A stretch of DNA of 64,000 bases from UBA6164 sp964344155 (GCA_964344155.1 CAYFMG010000005.1:1-64000); one strand, 5' to 3'; counted from the stretch's first letter, positions 30,576 to 39,247 are shown. A program made the numbers and translations. The notes: generated by a model from the letters alone, not told the origin.

Positions 30576-30603
30576 ATTTTACATATAATTAATATTTTGT
30601 CAA
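30576..30603 (-). promoter_or_regulatory. Promoter, TTGACA-N16-TAAAAT
   Basis: Minus-strand TTGACA, 16 bp, TAAAAT, about 90 bp before the SdiA-regulated-like gene; likely drives the operon down to the K+ channel. Confidence 0.65.
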
Positions 30604-30644
30604 CCTTAAAATATAAATATAATAATGAATTATTAAAAAAAAGA

Positions 30645-30682
30645 AAAAATCCTCAGGTTTTTCCTGAGGATTTTTTCTAATA
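30645..30682. terminator. Strong hairpin terminator
   Basis: AAAAAATCCTCAGG / CCTGAGGATTTTTT stem with TTTTT loop, 14 bp past the stop of the membrane protein gene at 30696. Confidence 0.9.
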
Positions 30683-30695
30683 TTCCTCCTCTTTA

Positions 30696-31259
30696 TTATT
30701 TTACTTCAGCTTCTGGTTCAAGCACTGTTGTTATTTCTACTTCAGTATCTGTTTCCACTTCTAGCTCTACTTCAGCTTCATCATTAGATATAAAAGACTG
30801 GATTTCATCATGGTAATAATGATCAGCAATATTTGAAGCAATTACAACCAATAAAAACATCAGTTTTCTTCTGAGTTTTTTCTTCTTTTTAAACCTTGGT
30901 ACTCTAAAACAAAAACGCCAAAATATAAGAGCAAAGTCTAGTACAGCAAATAAGGTAATGATAGGTAAAAGTCCAAACCATATTTTCAAAAATATTTTTG
31001 CAAACATTACTTCAAGAAAAGCATCTATCTCTGCAAAAAAGATTGCTATAGGTATAACAATAACCCACAAAATCCATAAATCAAATATAAGACCTATTAT
31101 CCAACCAATCTTATCAGACAAAGATTTTTGTTTTTTCCAATCCAATAAGTACTCACTAATTTTTCCTAGAATATTATCAATCCAAGTAAAATTAAATCCT
31201 AACCAATCATTTGCTGAGCTTTTAAATAAAACAAAGCAAGAATTAAAAAATTTTTCCAT
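30696..31259 (-). CDS. Membrane protein, foreign-type gene
   Basis: A 187-residue protein with an N-terminal amphipathic part, three hydrophobic segments between residues 45 and 150, a Lys/Arg cluster (FKKKKKLRRK) and an acidic tail with repeated E-V-E-T units. The start at 31259 is preferred to an upstream ATG at 31283 because GGGGAG lies directly before it. No family is recognised. GGN-only Gly and TAA stop. It shares the minus-strand side of the island with the SdiA-like gene but has its own promoter and terminator. Confidence 0.65.
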   Translation of the reverse strand: MEKFFNSCFVLFKSSANDWLGFNFTWIDNILGKISEYLLDWKKQKSLSDKIGWIIGLIFDLWILWVIVIPIAIFFAEIDAFLEVMFAKIFLKIWFGLLPIITLFAVLDFALIFWRFCFRVPRFKKKKKLRRKLMFLLVVIASNIADHYYHDEIQSFISNDEAEVELEVETDTEVEITTVLEPEAEVK

Positions 31260-31353
31260 AAAAATAACTCCCCTAGAATCCAAAGATCAATAGTCTATTT
31301 TGATCTATTAAAAATTTTATAACCAAAACTAAACTAAGAAAAATATATACAAA

Positions 31354-31381
31354 AAAATAAGTAAGTCAATTATTATGTTTT
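31354..31381 (-). promoter_or_regulatory. Promoter, TTGACT-N16-TATATT
   Basis: Minus-strand TTGACT with TATATT 16 bp away, upstream of the membrane protein gene. On the plus strand another TTGACT (31436) and a TATAAT near 31471 lie before the XpaC-like gene, so this 260 bp region holds divergent promoters. Confidence 0.5.
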
Positions 31382-31545
31382 TTAATATAAAATTGTAAAT
31401 ATTACAATAAGAAATAAGAAAGTCAATAATAAACTTGACTTTTAAGAAAATTAGTTAAAATATAGAATGCTATAATTTTGTTATAGTTACTATTCATTTA
31501 GTAAGTTCATTAACATTTATTGATAATTTTGAGAGGCTAAAAGAA

Positions 31546-32148
31546 ATGGATCTATTGAAAAAAAATCCGATACTTACGGGAGTGCTTACTGCTATTTTGG
31601 TAATGATTCTTGCTGAGCTTATGTTTAACCCAAGTAACTTGGTTTCAATCATTATTGGAGCTGGGATTGGGATTCTCGCAGCAGCAACTCTTGTCGCTCG
31701 CTCTCGTGGCGAACGTACTGCTGATGTTGTTGAGGAGGTTGTACAACAGGTGGTTAACCCTACACCTGACGCGCTGAAAAACAAAGTTGAAAACCTGCTT
31801 ATGGAGCTCAATGAAAGTTTGCGTGTTAAGAGTCAGGTTCCATCCGTAACAACTGCTGCTGAGGAAGTGATTGACTTGCTTCTGGAAGTAGTACCTCGTG
31901 CTCTGGATGACTCTCCAAATTCAGAAGCTACTTTTGATTTGGAGAAACTGAGCACAGACTATCTTTCTGAGCTGCTGAACAACTTCATGGAACTTTCCAA
32001 TGATGATCAAGCAGCACACACAGAGGATATTCTGAATCAACTGCAAGAATTGGCTGAAAGCGTTCGCGCTGCCAAAAAGTCCTTGGATGAAGGTAATCTC
32101 GATGATTTCCAGATTTCAAGTTCTTTCCTGAGAGCCAAAACAGCTTAA
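31546..32148 (+). CDS. XpaC-like membrane protein (tentative)
   Basis: A 200-residue protein with two hydrophobic helices in the first 55 residues (MDLLKKNPILTGVLTAILV..., then LVSIIIGAGIGILAA) and a long acidic helical cytoplasmic domain. This layout and its position just before telA are typical of XpaC ('5-bromo-4-chloroindolyl phosphate hydrolysis') proteins, which often pair with TelA; the sequence match itself is weak. GGN-only Gly, TAA stop, GAGG before the start. Base composition is markedly richer in GC than the native genes. Confidence 0.5.
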   Translation: MDLLKKNPILTGVLTAILVMILAELMFNPSNLVSIIIGAGIGILAAATLVARSRGERTADVVEEVVQQVVNPTPDALKNKVENLLMELNESLRVKSQVPSVTTAAEEVIDLLLEVVPRALDDSPNSEATFDLEKLSTDYLSELLNNFMELSNDDQAAHTEDILNQLQELAESVRAAKKSLDEGNLDDFQISSSFLRAKTA

Positions 32149-32195
32149 CCCACCCCCCACTAACTACTACCAACTTTTTTTGGAGAATTGTAACT

Positions 32196-33464
32196 ATGAG
32201 TACCGATACAAACGCCGCCGTAGCGGTCGCCACACAGGAAGACGAAGGCCCAACTCCCAACATGTTCGAAGATTCCGATACAACAATCGTACCGGAAGAT
32301 CAGCAAGTCGCTATTCCTGAAGTACAGGATGTTGACAATGTTCATGTTGTTCGACCATCATTTGTAGATGATGCAAAAGATGCTGAACTGCAAGAACAAG
32401 CTCAAGCTTTGATTGATGCTGTTCTGGATAATCCAATGGATGCTTCTATCACAGTTGAAATTTACAAGCTGGGTGCTGAATTCATGAATGAAAACAGTGA
32501 AAGCGTGGGTCTTATGGAGACTAAAATCTCTGATGTTATGAGAGAGATTAGTGTTGGGGCTCCTGTTAACAAGAGCCTCACTGAGATCAAGACTCAGCTT
32601 GACCTTATCAACCCTGCGGTAGTTTCTCAAACTGAAACAACACTTTCTACCAAAGCTATCTTTGGCTTGATGACACGTATGGTGTCTCGTCTTCCGAAAG
32701 GAGATGAGATACTTCTCGTTGTAAATGAACGGAAGGATACAGTTGGAACAACTATTGATGGTTTGAAACGCCATTTGCGTGAGGAGCGTGATAAGGCATT
32801 GATGAATGCAACTGAACTGGGGCATATCTCAAACAAACTGTATAAAACTCAACAGGATCTACAGGAAGCTGTATATGTTGGTCAAATCGTATGGGAAAAA
32901 CTCAGCGCGGCTGCTTCTTCCGAGACTGAACCAGTAAGATCTCAGGCTCTGAGAACACTGGTTAATGACTTGGCTATCCAAGTTGTTGATATCCAGACTG
33001 TTGATAGTCTGAATGTACAATCTCGTTTGAGTGCAGAAACACTCATTGGTAATGCTCGAAAAATCCAGCAAGGCGTGAATCGAGTTAACAATGTTTTGTT
33101 GCCCGCTGTTACTACAAACCTTATGGTTAAAGCTGCAGCAGCGCAACAGGCTGCGTTGGTTGGAACAATGACCGATATTACACGTTCAGCAGAACAGACA
33201 ATATTGGATACGCAAAAGCAGACAAGACAAGCTGCAACCCAAATGGAACTTATGCAGAGTGATGGATTGATTAATCCTGAAGTTCTGCAAAGTGCCGCAG
33301 ATGAGGCTGTAGCAATGATCGAGGAGCTTGAACAAATTCGTGCTGCTACTGAGAAAAAAGCTCGAGCAACAAGCAAGGCTTTGAGTGATGTTTCAAGTAC
33401 GATGCGTAAATACGCTGATCCAATGACCAATGCTCGACATGCACGTGAAAAGGCTGGCATTTAA
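32196..33464 (+). CDS. telA: TelA-family protein (toxic anion resistance)
   Basis: A 422-residue, almost fully helical protein. The C-terminal half carries the TelA pattern: LLPAVTTNLMVKAAAAQQAA, then VGTMTDITRSAEQTILDTQ and a final AVAMIEELEQIRAATEKKA. The N-terminal 60 residues are acidic and disordered. TelA proteins are linked to tellurite and other toxic anion resistance and to envelope stress; the mechanism is unclear. It follows the XpaC-like gene after 47 bp and has GGAG before the start. No TGA codon occurs in the frame. Confidence 0.75.
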   Translation: MSTDTNAAVAVATQEDEGPTPNMFEDSDTTIVPEDQQVAIPEVQDVDNVHVVRPSFVDDAKDAELQEQAQALIDAVLDNPMDASITVEIYKLGAEFMNENSESVGLMETKISDVMREISVGAPVNKSLTEIKTQLDLINPAVVSQTETTLSTKAIFGLMTRMVSRLPKGDEILLVVNERKDTVGTTIDGLKRHLREERDKALMNATELGHISNKLYKTQQDLQEAVYVGQIVWEKLSAAASSETEPVRSQALRTLVNDLAIQVVDIQTVDSLNVQSRLSAETLIGNARKIQQGVNRVNNVLLPAVTTNLMVKAAAAQQAALVGTMTDITRSAEQTILDTQKQTRQAATQMELMQSDGLINPEVLQSAADEAVAMIEELEQIRAATEKKARATSKALSDVSSTMRKYADPMTNARHAREKAGI

Positions 33465-33494
33465 CAATAACTTTTTTGAAGAGGAAAAACTGTA

Positions 33495-34148
33495 ATGGTT
33501 GATAAGAAACGTATGGAGGCAATCCGTGGTATGACCCCTATGCCTGAGAATCAGAGACATCAATACGATATCACTGATCTGAAAGCTGGGGGCTATCTGA
33601 GTATCAGAGATGAAAACCATCTGGTTACAGATATCAGTCGATATCTTGATGTGAAGTGGGCCAATTTCGCTCGTCGTAAGAAGAATGAATGGATTGTCGA
33701 ACTGACTCTCTACTCTCTGAAAACTGGTGAGACTCGATACGTCGAGTATTATGAGGATGATGAGGTCGAGATCTATGAAACTGTAAAGGAGGTAAAACTT
33801 CGAGACATTTCCTACTTTGGAAGACGTCTCACGCGTGAAGATCTGGAAGAAATCTCTGAAGAGGAAGAGGGAGATCTCATCGTTGATGGGAAAACTTTCT
33901 CCTATGATGACGATGAAACTGCAGCATGTCTGTACTTCCGTGGTTACATGACTGGTGATGAAGATCGAGCAATCGATGAAGCCGATCATGTTCGCCTCTA
34001 TGAATTTGAGGCGAGAGATGGTATATGCTTGACTGTAGAAGCCTGGCATGAAGATGCAAGTGATGATCGTCCAGATCGTGAAGCTTTCATCAGCAAAGAG
34101 CTGCAATCAAGTACGATTGTGATCCTACAACTTGAACAGGAGAAGTAA
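33495..34148 (+). CDS. DUF4178-like protein
   Basis: A 217-residue soluble, acidic protein. The N-terminal block YDITDLKAGGYLSI and the later WIVELTLYSLKTGETRYVEYYEDDEVEIY resemble DUF4178, a beta-barrel-like domain found beside DUF350 and spermidine synthase genes in many bacteria. The second half (SYFGRRLTREDLEEI... and GYMTGDEDRAID) may be a second divergent copy. The stop and the ATG of the next gene overlap (TAATG), showing translational coupling. GAGG precedes its start. Confidence 0.55.
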   Translation: MVDKKRMEAIRGMTPMPENQRHQYDITDLKAGGYLSIRDENHLVTDISRYLDVKWANFARRKKNEWIVELTLYSLKTGETRYVEYYEDDEVEIYETVKEVKLRDISYFGRRLTREDLEEISEEEEGDLIVDGKTFSYDDDETAACLYFRGYMTGDEDRAIDEADHVRLYEFEARDGICLTVEAWHEDASDDRPDREAFISKELQSSTIVILQLEQEK

Positions 34149-34489
34149 TGAAGAAAGAAGGTGATGTTGATACCTCTGGCTTAAAGGTCAGGATAAATGA
34201 CCGTGTCCATGAAGTAACAGGTTTCCGTATTATTACCGTTCCAGGTGATGGTGAGGATAAATCTGAAACAAAGTGGATGCAGTTTGGTATGCAAGACATT
34301 GAAACCAAAATGTCTCAATGTGTCGAATTTGAGGTTTCTGGAGTAATAAGCTTCTGGAATCAATTGACTGGATTGCCAGATCAAGTTCGATCAATCTTTG
34401 AAGGTATAAGTGGCTTTGGAAAGGATGTTGCAAAACGTTTTGAAAGAGCTGCTAAAGCGTTCGGAGATGACATTGAGAAAAAAGAGTAA
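34148..34489 (+). CDS. Hypothetical protein of the island
   Basis: A 113-residue soluble protein. The first half is beta-like (GLKVRINDRVHEVTGFRIITV), the second is an amphipathic helix region (LPDQVRSIFEGISGFGKDVAKRFERAAKAFG) that could bind membranes. Its ATG overlaps the upstream stop by one base, and AGGAG lies in the end of the previous gene. No family is recognised; it may be a partner of the DUF4178-like protein. Confidence 0.6.
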   Translation: MKKEGDVDTSGLKVRINDRVHEVTGFRIITVPGDGEDKSETKWMQFGMQDIETKMSQCVEFEVSGVISFWNQLTGLPDQVRSIFEGISGFGKDVAKRFERAAKAFGDDIEKKE

Positions 34490-34505
34490 AGGTGAAAGGT
34501 AAAAA

Positions 34506-35078
34506 ATGACTCAAATGATCTATACGGATCAGTCAGCAAAAGACCTTCGACTAAATCTGGTACGGGGGCCTGTTGATAAGAAATTATTGGCAGTCCTTTG
34601 TACCGGAGAGGTTGAGTTACCGTACGGAAAAGTAGACGCTGGGATTATTGGTGCTAGTCACTACCTGGAGTTTAGTAACCCTGACGGTTCTGTTGTATTT
34701 ACAGAGGTGTTTGCGTGCACAGATTTAGACGTTGAAGGCCGGGAGTATTATGGTGATTTGAATGATTCAAGTTCTATTACCAAGCATTTTGGCAATCTAA
34801 CGTATGACTTTAGTGTACGTAACCTGAATATGGAAAAAGGTGAAGATGCTTTTATCGAGTTGATGGGGAAGATTAATCAAAACTTTTCTAATCTACAGAT
34901 AGGGCTTCAATACCTTTTCCCTGTTCAGGATACGGAGGGTGATTTTCCTCCTTTAACACTGGTTCATGTAAAAGCTGATCCAGAAAAACCAAGCGTTGAG
35001 GTAGATACTCTACATGCATACCCGAATGAGGGGTCGCTTGTATTTACCAAGACGCATGTTCAATCAAGAATGGAGTAA
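34506..35078 (+). CDS. DUF2617-like protein
   Basis: A 190-residue protein. Features match DUF2617: an early YTDQSAKDLRLNL segment, the IIGASHYLEF strand near residue 50, a FTEVFACTD stretch, and the C-terminal TLHAYPNEGSLVFTKTHV block, which is the most typical. In actinobacteria I recall this family being encoded near DUF350, DUF4178 and aminopropyltransferase genes, the same set as here. Function unknown. AAAGGT precedes its start. Confidence 0.7.
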   Translation: MTQMIYTDQSAKDLRLNLVRGPVDKKLLAVLCTGEVELPYGKVDAGIIGASHYLEFSNPDGSVVFTEVFACTDLDVEGREYYGDLNDSSSITKHFGNLTYDFSVRNLNMEKGEDAFIELMGKINQNFSNLQIGLQYLFPVQDTEGDFPPLTLVHVKADPEKPSVEVDTLHAYPNEGSLVFTKTHVQSRME

Positions 35079-35083
35079 AACTG

Positions 35084-36772
35084 ATGCAATTCAGAAAAAT
35101 GTGGTGGCTTTTAGCTGCTATTTCTCTCTTACTCAGTGGTTGTGGAGGTTTGCTGGACGATGACGTCAAGCAAGCTAAAGCGATCCCAGGGTCTATTGAG
35201 AATGTTGGCAAAGAAATCGCCAAACGAGAAAAACAGTTTGATGACCTTAAAAAGTCTGAAGACTGGGAATTCCTAAAGTTGTATGCTGAACGAGAAAACT
35301 GGGTAAGTTACTTCGTTGACGCTCAAGCTGAGCTTGATCTTGCTAACAAAAGTTATAAAAGCACGATCACTCCCATCCTTAAGCGTGATGAAGAAAAGGA
35401 CCAAGCAGACCTCGACTATGCATTGAAGCAAGTCAGAAAAAACATCGCGTCTGCTCGCGAAAAAGGAGATAAAACTTCTAAGCGTATTACATTTTTGTTA
35501 AACGCAAAGAAAAACTCCTCTGACTGGGTTGCTACAGCGAAAGCTGAGGTAGCTGAAATCGATAAACTTTTGGTTACAGCCGATAACTTTGCAGCAAAAC
35601 CCATGAAGGATTACCCTGCAAAGATTGAGGATATCAAAGGTCGTCTCGCTGTTTTGAATAAGTGGGGTGGTGATGCACACAGTGCTCTTCAGGTTGCTCA
35701 AGATGAACTTAGTAAGGTGAAATCAGGTAATGCAGATTATGCAAGACTTGGTGACTCCACTAAATCCATCACTGAATATCTGAAGAGCCTGAAGTATCAG
35801 CAACCTGCTTTGAAGAAAAAGCTGGATGAACTGTACCAGAGCTACACCAAGATTCTCGATTATATGAGGGTTGATTACTATGTTCAGCTTGCAAGAGCTG
35901 ACTGGTGTGAAAGTGATGGATGTGGTAATGGTGATGAAAGACCCTTACCTGCTGTAAAAGTAAGTGAAGCTATGTTTAACTACTATGACTCATTTACTGG
36001 TGACCTGGTTGCTCAAGAGAGACCTAAGTTTTTCGGCGGACCAAGCTTTAAGCTAGGAGTACCTCAGAATATGTGGGCTCCGTTTAAAGGTTATGTAAAG
36101 TGGAATAGACGTTCTTATCACAGCTACGCAGACTTTTATGTATCAAAACTTTTTACCAAGACTTATCACAAGTATAGAGTTATTGAAAACGGTAAAAAGA
36201 AAGATACTGATTGGATCGAAGTTGATGAGGGGACATACTGGAACAACGAACGTAACATTGGTATGGCTCTTGTTTCTAAACCGTACGGTAAGTATGAGGA
36301 AGAAACTCTAAAAACAGCCACTCTTCCAGGTATTGACCGTATTGCTAAGCCTGTCATGGTAAATGGTAAACCTACTGGTAGTAATCAGTATGGTGAATGG
36401 AAGCAAGACTCGTCCGGTAATTCATTCTGGCATACCTACGGGCAGGTTAGAATGGGGATGGACGTTGCTGAGCTACTCTTTGGTGGAAACCGTTACAGTT
36501 ATGATGACTGGAATGGATATAATTCACGAAAAGATCGTTCTACTCCATACTATGGACATAACAACACTTATGGTACTTGGGGAACAAAAACTTACGGTGA
36601 AAACTCTCGTTATAGAAATAGTGATTTTGCAAGAAAGAACCCAAATCTCGTAAGAGATGCCCGTTCTGGAAAAGCAAATAAACGTAGTCTTGGCGGAGGA
36701 TCTCGTGTAGGTACTGTTCGTGGAGCAGGCTCTCGTAATCGAGGTGGTGGTCCTGCTGGTGGCGGAAAATAA
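35084..36772 (+). CDS. Lipoprotein with coiled-coil and Gly/Arg-rich tail
   Basis: A 562-residue protein with a lipobox (LLLSGC, Cys at residue 20). Residues 40-280 are helical with Lys/Glu repeats, then a domain with a Cys pair (DWCESDGCGNGDE) and many Tyr/Trp residues (MWAPFKGYVKWNRRSYHSY). The last 60 residues are a low-complexity tail (SRNRGGGPAGGG). The tail and Tyr-rich region recall the C-terminal part of DUF4247 or DUF1190 lipoproteins of related operons, but I cannot assign it. It starts 5 bp after the DUF2617-like stop and has GGAG. Confidence 0.65.
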   Translation: MQFRKMWWLLAAISLLLSGCGGLLDDDVKQAKAIPGSIENVGKEIAKREKQFDDLKKSEDWEFLKLYAERENWVSYFVDAQAELDLANKSYKSTITPILKRDEEKDQADLDYALKQVRKNIASAREKGDKTSKRITFLLNAKKNSSDWVATAKAEVAEIDKLLVTADNFAAKPMKDYPAKIEDIKGRLAVLNKWGGDAHSALQVAQDELSKVKSGNADYARLGDSTKSITEYLKSLKYQQPALKKKLDELYQSYTKILDYMRVDYYVQLARADWCESDGCGNGDERPLPAVKVSEAMFNYYDSFTGDLVAQERPKFFGGPSFKLGVPQNMWAPFKGYVKWNRRSYHSYADFYVSKLFTKTYHKYRVIENGKKKDTDWIEVDEGTYWNNERNIGMALVSKPYGKYEEETLKTATLPGIDRIAKPVMVNGKPTGSNQYGEWKQDSSGNSFWHTYGQVRMGMDVAELLFGGNRYSYDDWNGYNSRKDRSTPYYGHNNTYGTWGTKTYGENSRYRNSDFARKNPNLVRDARSGKANKRSLGGGSRVGTVRGAGSRNRGGGPAGGGK

Positions 36773-36821
36773 TCGCTACTCAGGAAATCAACAAAAACTT
36801 TTTTTAAAGAGGTAAATAAAG

Positions 36822-37685
36822 ATGATAACGATGGATCTTATTAGTTCATATCTCCAATATGGAGTATATGCACTCATTACTTTTGCTGGTATGGTTGTAC
36901 TAAGCAAAAGTATGAACTTCAGAACTTCCAAGCACTTTGATGCTGCAGATCTCATTGCTGGTGGCAATACTGCAGTAGGCTATAGAAGAGCTGGAGTTCA
37001 GTTGGGTTTTGGTATTGGTATGCTCGGCGTTTTGCTTGGGCAGAGCGATCCAAACTTTATCAATGATGTTGCTAACAGTCTCGGTTACACGATAATGATG
37101 ATTATTTTCATGTGGTCATCACTGGCTGTTAATGACAAGGTGATATTGCCAGGTATCAGCAATAACCAACATGTCAAAGACAATAATGTCGCTGTTGGTA
37201 TCGTTGAATTTGGTAGTCTTGTCGCAACGGGAATCGTTGGTTTTGCTAGTATCTACGGTGATAGTGGAGATTGGAAATCCTCGGTTGGTTACTTTATTTT
37301 GGGACAACTTACAATGATCGTTCTGGTTTTGTTGTTTGAAAAACTTACAAAGGAGAATAATCTCATCCAAGATATCGCTGAAGGCAAGAAGGCTCCAGCC
37401 ATTTACTTGGCTGGTAAAACTATTGCTATGAGCTTCATCATGCTGAGTGCTATCAAAGGAAATGATGTTGACCTAAGTGCTCAAGAAGCATTTTCCAACT
37501 ACATTTTTGCTGCTGGTATCGGTATGATATTCCTCATTGTCAGTGAATTGCTGATCGATAAGTTTATTGTCCTGAAAACCAATGTCCATACGGCTCTGAG
37601 AGATAACAATGTATCTGCAATCCTGCAGCTCTCAGGCTCAAGAATTGGCATGGCAATCATCCTGGGTTTCGCTATTCTCAGTTAA
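36822..37685 (+). CDS. DUF350 membrane protein (YjfL-like)
   Basis: A 287-residue integral membrane protein made of two DUF350 repeats of about 140 residues, each with four helices. The signature NTAVGYRRAGVQLGFGIGML is at residue 49, and a second copy begins near GKKAPAIYLAGKTIAMSF. DUF350 proteins are found next to spermidine synthase, PspA, TelA-like and ion-channel genes in bacterial stress loci. GAGGT precedes the start, and a terminator hairpin follows at 37733. It is the last gene of the plus-strand island operon. Confidence 0.85.
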   Translation: MITMDLISSYLQYGVYALITFAGMVVLSKSMNFRTSKHFDAADLIAGGNTAVGYRRAGVQLGFGIGMLGVLLGQSDPNFINDVANSLGYTIMMIIFMWSSLAVNDKVILPGISNNQHVKDNNVAVGIVEFGSLVATGIVGFASIYGDSGDWKSSVGYFILGQLTMIVLVLLFEKLTKENNLIQDIAEGKKAPAIYLAGKTIAMSFIMLSAIKGNDVDLSAQEAFSNYIFAAGIGMIFLIVSELLIDKFIVLKTNVHTALRDNNVSAILQLSGSRIGMAIILGFAILS

Positions 37686-37732
37686 TTATCAATAAAGAAA
37701 TAAAGAAATAAAAAAGGAGATTTTTGAACTTG

Positions 37733-37765
37733 GTAGGTGTGGAGTAATCCACACCTACTTTTTTT
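37733..37765 (+). terminator. Intrinsic terminator of the plus-strand island operon
   Basis: GTAGGTGTGGA / TCCACACCTAC stem, then eight T. The spacer before it contains AAGGAGA without a usable start. Confidence 0.9.
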
Positions 37766-37777
37766 GTAGAGTAAAAA

Positions 37778-37807
37778 AAAGGTCACAAGCAATCTTGTGA
37801 CCCTTTT
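37778..37807. terminator. Hairpin terminator of the lipoprotein gene
   Basis: GGTCACAAG / CTTGTGACC stem flanked by A and T runs; serves the minus-strand gene ending at 37830. Confidence 0.85.
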
Positions 37808-37829
37808 TGAAGGGAAAATATTTTTCCTA

Positions 37830-38438
37830 CTAACCACCAGTAATCTTTGTAACATCTAGATTGCCAGGTTTTTCAGTAATAGTACTGGATTCAGAACTTG
37901 GAGTATCTACAGAATTAAGGGGTGGAACGACTTCAACTTTTTGCTTCTTACGTTCAGGTAATTTTTTATGAATTACTCTACAGTCTGATTCTTTAAACCC
38001 CACTTCATTATTCAAGAAATAATTAACACCTGTCAAACCTCTATAGAAATCAAATGTACTTTTATCAACAAATGATTTATCGCTTTTTGTGAAACAGTAC
38101 AATCTTTCTCCTTGAATGTATTTTTGAACCTTTTCTGAAATTTCCTCCAATTTTTGAGGATTTGTTTTTGTAACAATGGAACAATCTTCATACCCATAAG
38201 CTCCATACATACTAACAAGCATATAGTTATTCTCATTAAGCACATATTCAAAGGTTTTATTATTTACCAATGAATTTGTAATTCCTTTTGCACAAAACAT
38301 ATCCCCACCACTAAAGAAATATTCATCTTTCTTAATCTCTTCACCTGTACTTGTTTTTTCTGTTGGAGGAGCATTATTACATCCAACCAAAAGAAAGACC
38401 AATAAAAGCAGTGATGCCTTAAAAATTCTCTTCACCAT
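37830..38438 (-). CDS. Lipoprotein, foreign-type gene
   Basis: A 202-residue protein with lipobox LLVGC (Cys at residue 20). The mature part is polar with four more Cys residues, spaced so that two disulphides are possible (FCAKGI, YEDCS, LYCFTK, ESDCRV). The C-terminal 40 residues are Pro/Ser/Thr-rich and disordered. No family is recognised. Stop is TAG, GGN is used for Gly and AAGGAG precedes the start. It lies convergent to the DUF350 operon and keeps its own terminator and promoter. Confidence 0.7.
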   Translation of the reverse strand: MVKRIFKASLLLLVFLLVGCNNAPPTEKTSTGEEIKKDEYFFSGGDMFCAKGITNSLVNNKTFEYVLNENNYMLVSMYGAYGYEDCSIVTKTNPQKLEEISEKVQKYIQGERLYCFTKSDKSFVDKSTFDFYRGLTGVNYFLNNEVGFKESDCRVIHKKLPERKKQKVEVVPPLNSVDTPSSESSTITEKPGNLDVTKITGG

Positions 38439-38512
38439 TAGATTTTTCTCCTTTTCTTATCTTAATTCTCAATGAAAATAAGCTATATAATTATATATAA
38501 AATATATAATTA

Positions 38513-38541
38513 TGTCAAGTTGATTGATTATTAAATTTTCT
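38513..38541 (-). promoter_or_regulatory. Promoter candidate upstream of the lipoprotein gene
   Basis: On the minus strand TTGACA (38518-38513) is followed after 17 bp by TATAAT at about 38490; only the -35 part lies within the coordinates given. Confidence 0.4.
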
Positions 38542-38630
38542 AAAATAAACACAGTCACTTATGAGTATAATATAATTGTTTAGATTATTAACTTACAAAG
38601 TGGCCGGTTTAGGTATAGAATTTACAAAAA

Positions 38631-38654
38631 TAGGTGGTTATTTCTAACCACCTA
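38631..38654. terminator. Perfect palindromic terminator
   Basis: TAGGTGGTTA / TAACCACCTA stem, followed on the minus strand by TTTTTG; lies 12 bp after the stop of the gene at 38667. Confidence 0.8.
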
Positions 38655-38666
38655 TTCAGCCCCTTA

Positions 38667-39104
38667 CTACATAAGTGAAACAGAATCTAGATAAACATCA
38701 CCTGAAAATTTACCAAGTTGATATTTAACGAATACAGAATCATTTTTAGATAAGGTATCATACATTACTTTGCTAATTTCTATTTTTTTCTCCTGTTCTT
38801 CTATTTCCACAGTAATATTCCATTCATCATCATGATTTATGATAATTACTTGTTTATTTACATATTGAGTAGTTATATGTTCAGGAATAAAGTCTTTCTG
38901 AATAACTATTCCAATAGATTCCTGAAACTCTACATCTACTCTATCATAATGATTAAAGGTAGCTATAAAGATAGCTAAAGTTACTCCATATACTACAGAC
39001 ATATAAAGTAAAAAAACTACTCCTCCTATTAAACCATTTCCTTCAGCTAATTCAACTGGAAACTTCCAGTAAATTTGTTTTAAAAGAACTTTTACTTTTT
39101 TCAT
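38667..39104 (-). CDS. Small membrane protein with soluble C-terminal domain, foreign-type gene
   Basis: A 145-residue protein with one hydrophobic helix (residues 25-50, GGVVFLLYMSVVYGVTLAIF) and a soluble beta-rich part (DDEWNITVEIEEQEKKIEI). The start is set at 39104 because GGAG lies 10 bp before it; a longer frame begins at 39125 without such a site. Stop TAG, GGN-only Gly. It is the last foreign-type gene before the UvrD gene. No family is recognised. Confidence 0.65.
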   Translation of the reverse strand: MKKVKVLLKQIYWKFPVELAEGNGLIGGVVFLLYMSVVYGVTLAIFIATFNHYDRVDVEFQESIGIVIQKDFIPEHITTQYVNKQVIIINHDDEWNITVEIEEQEKKIEISKVMYDTLSKNDSVFVKYQLGKFSGDVYLDSVSLM

Positions 39105-39247
39105 TTTACTATTACTCCATATCACAAAAATGTATAAATATATACTTAATCTCTAAAAAATAAATAATTACTAATAGAATAAAGTATACACCAGGGTAAT
39201 AAAATAATATCATAATAAAATTAAAAATGCAAAAAAATAAGGCTTTT

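Noticed and set aside
31985..34106. Several long minus-strand ORFs opposite telA and the DUF4178-like gene
   Set aside because: They lie antisense to well-supported genes with ribosome binding sites, have no family motifs and Cys/Ser-rich shadow composition.
26800..39247. Island as an integrated prophage or integrative element
   Set aside because: No integrase, transposase, tRNA gene or direct-repeat attachment sites were found at the borders.
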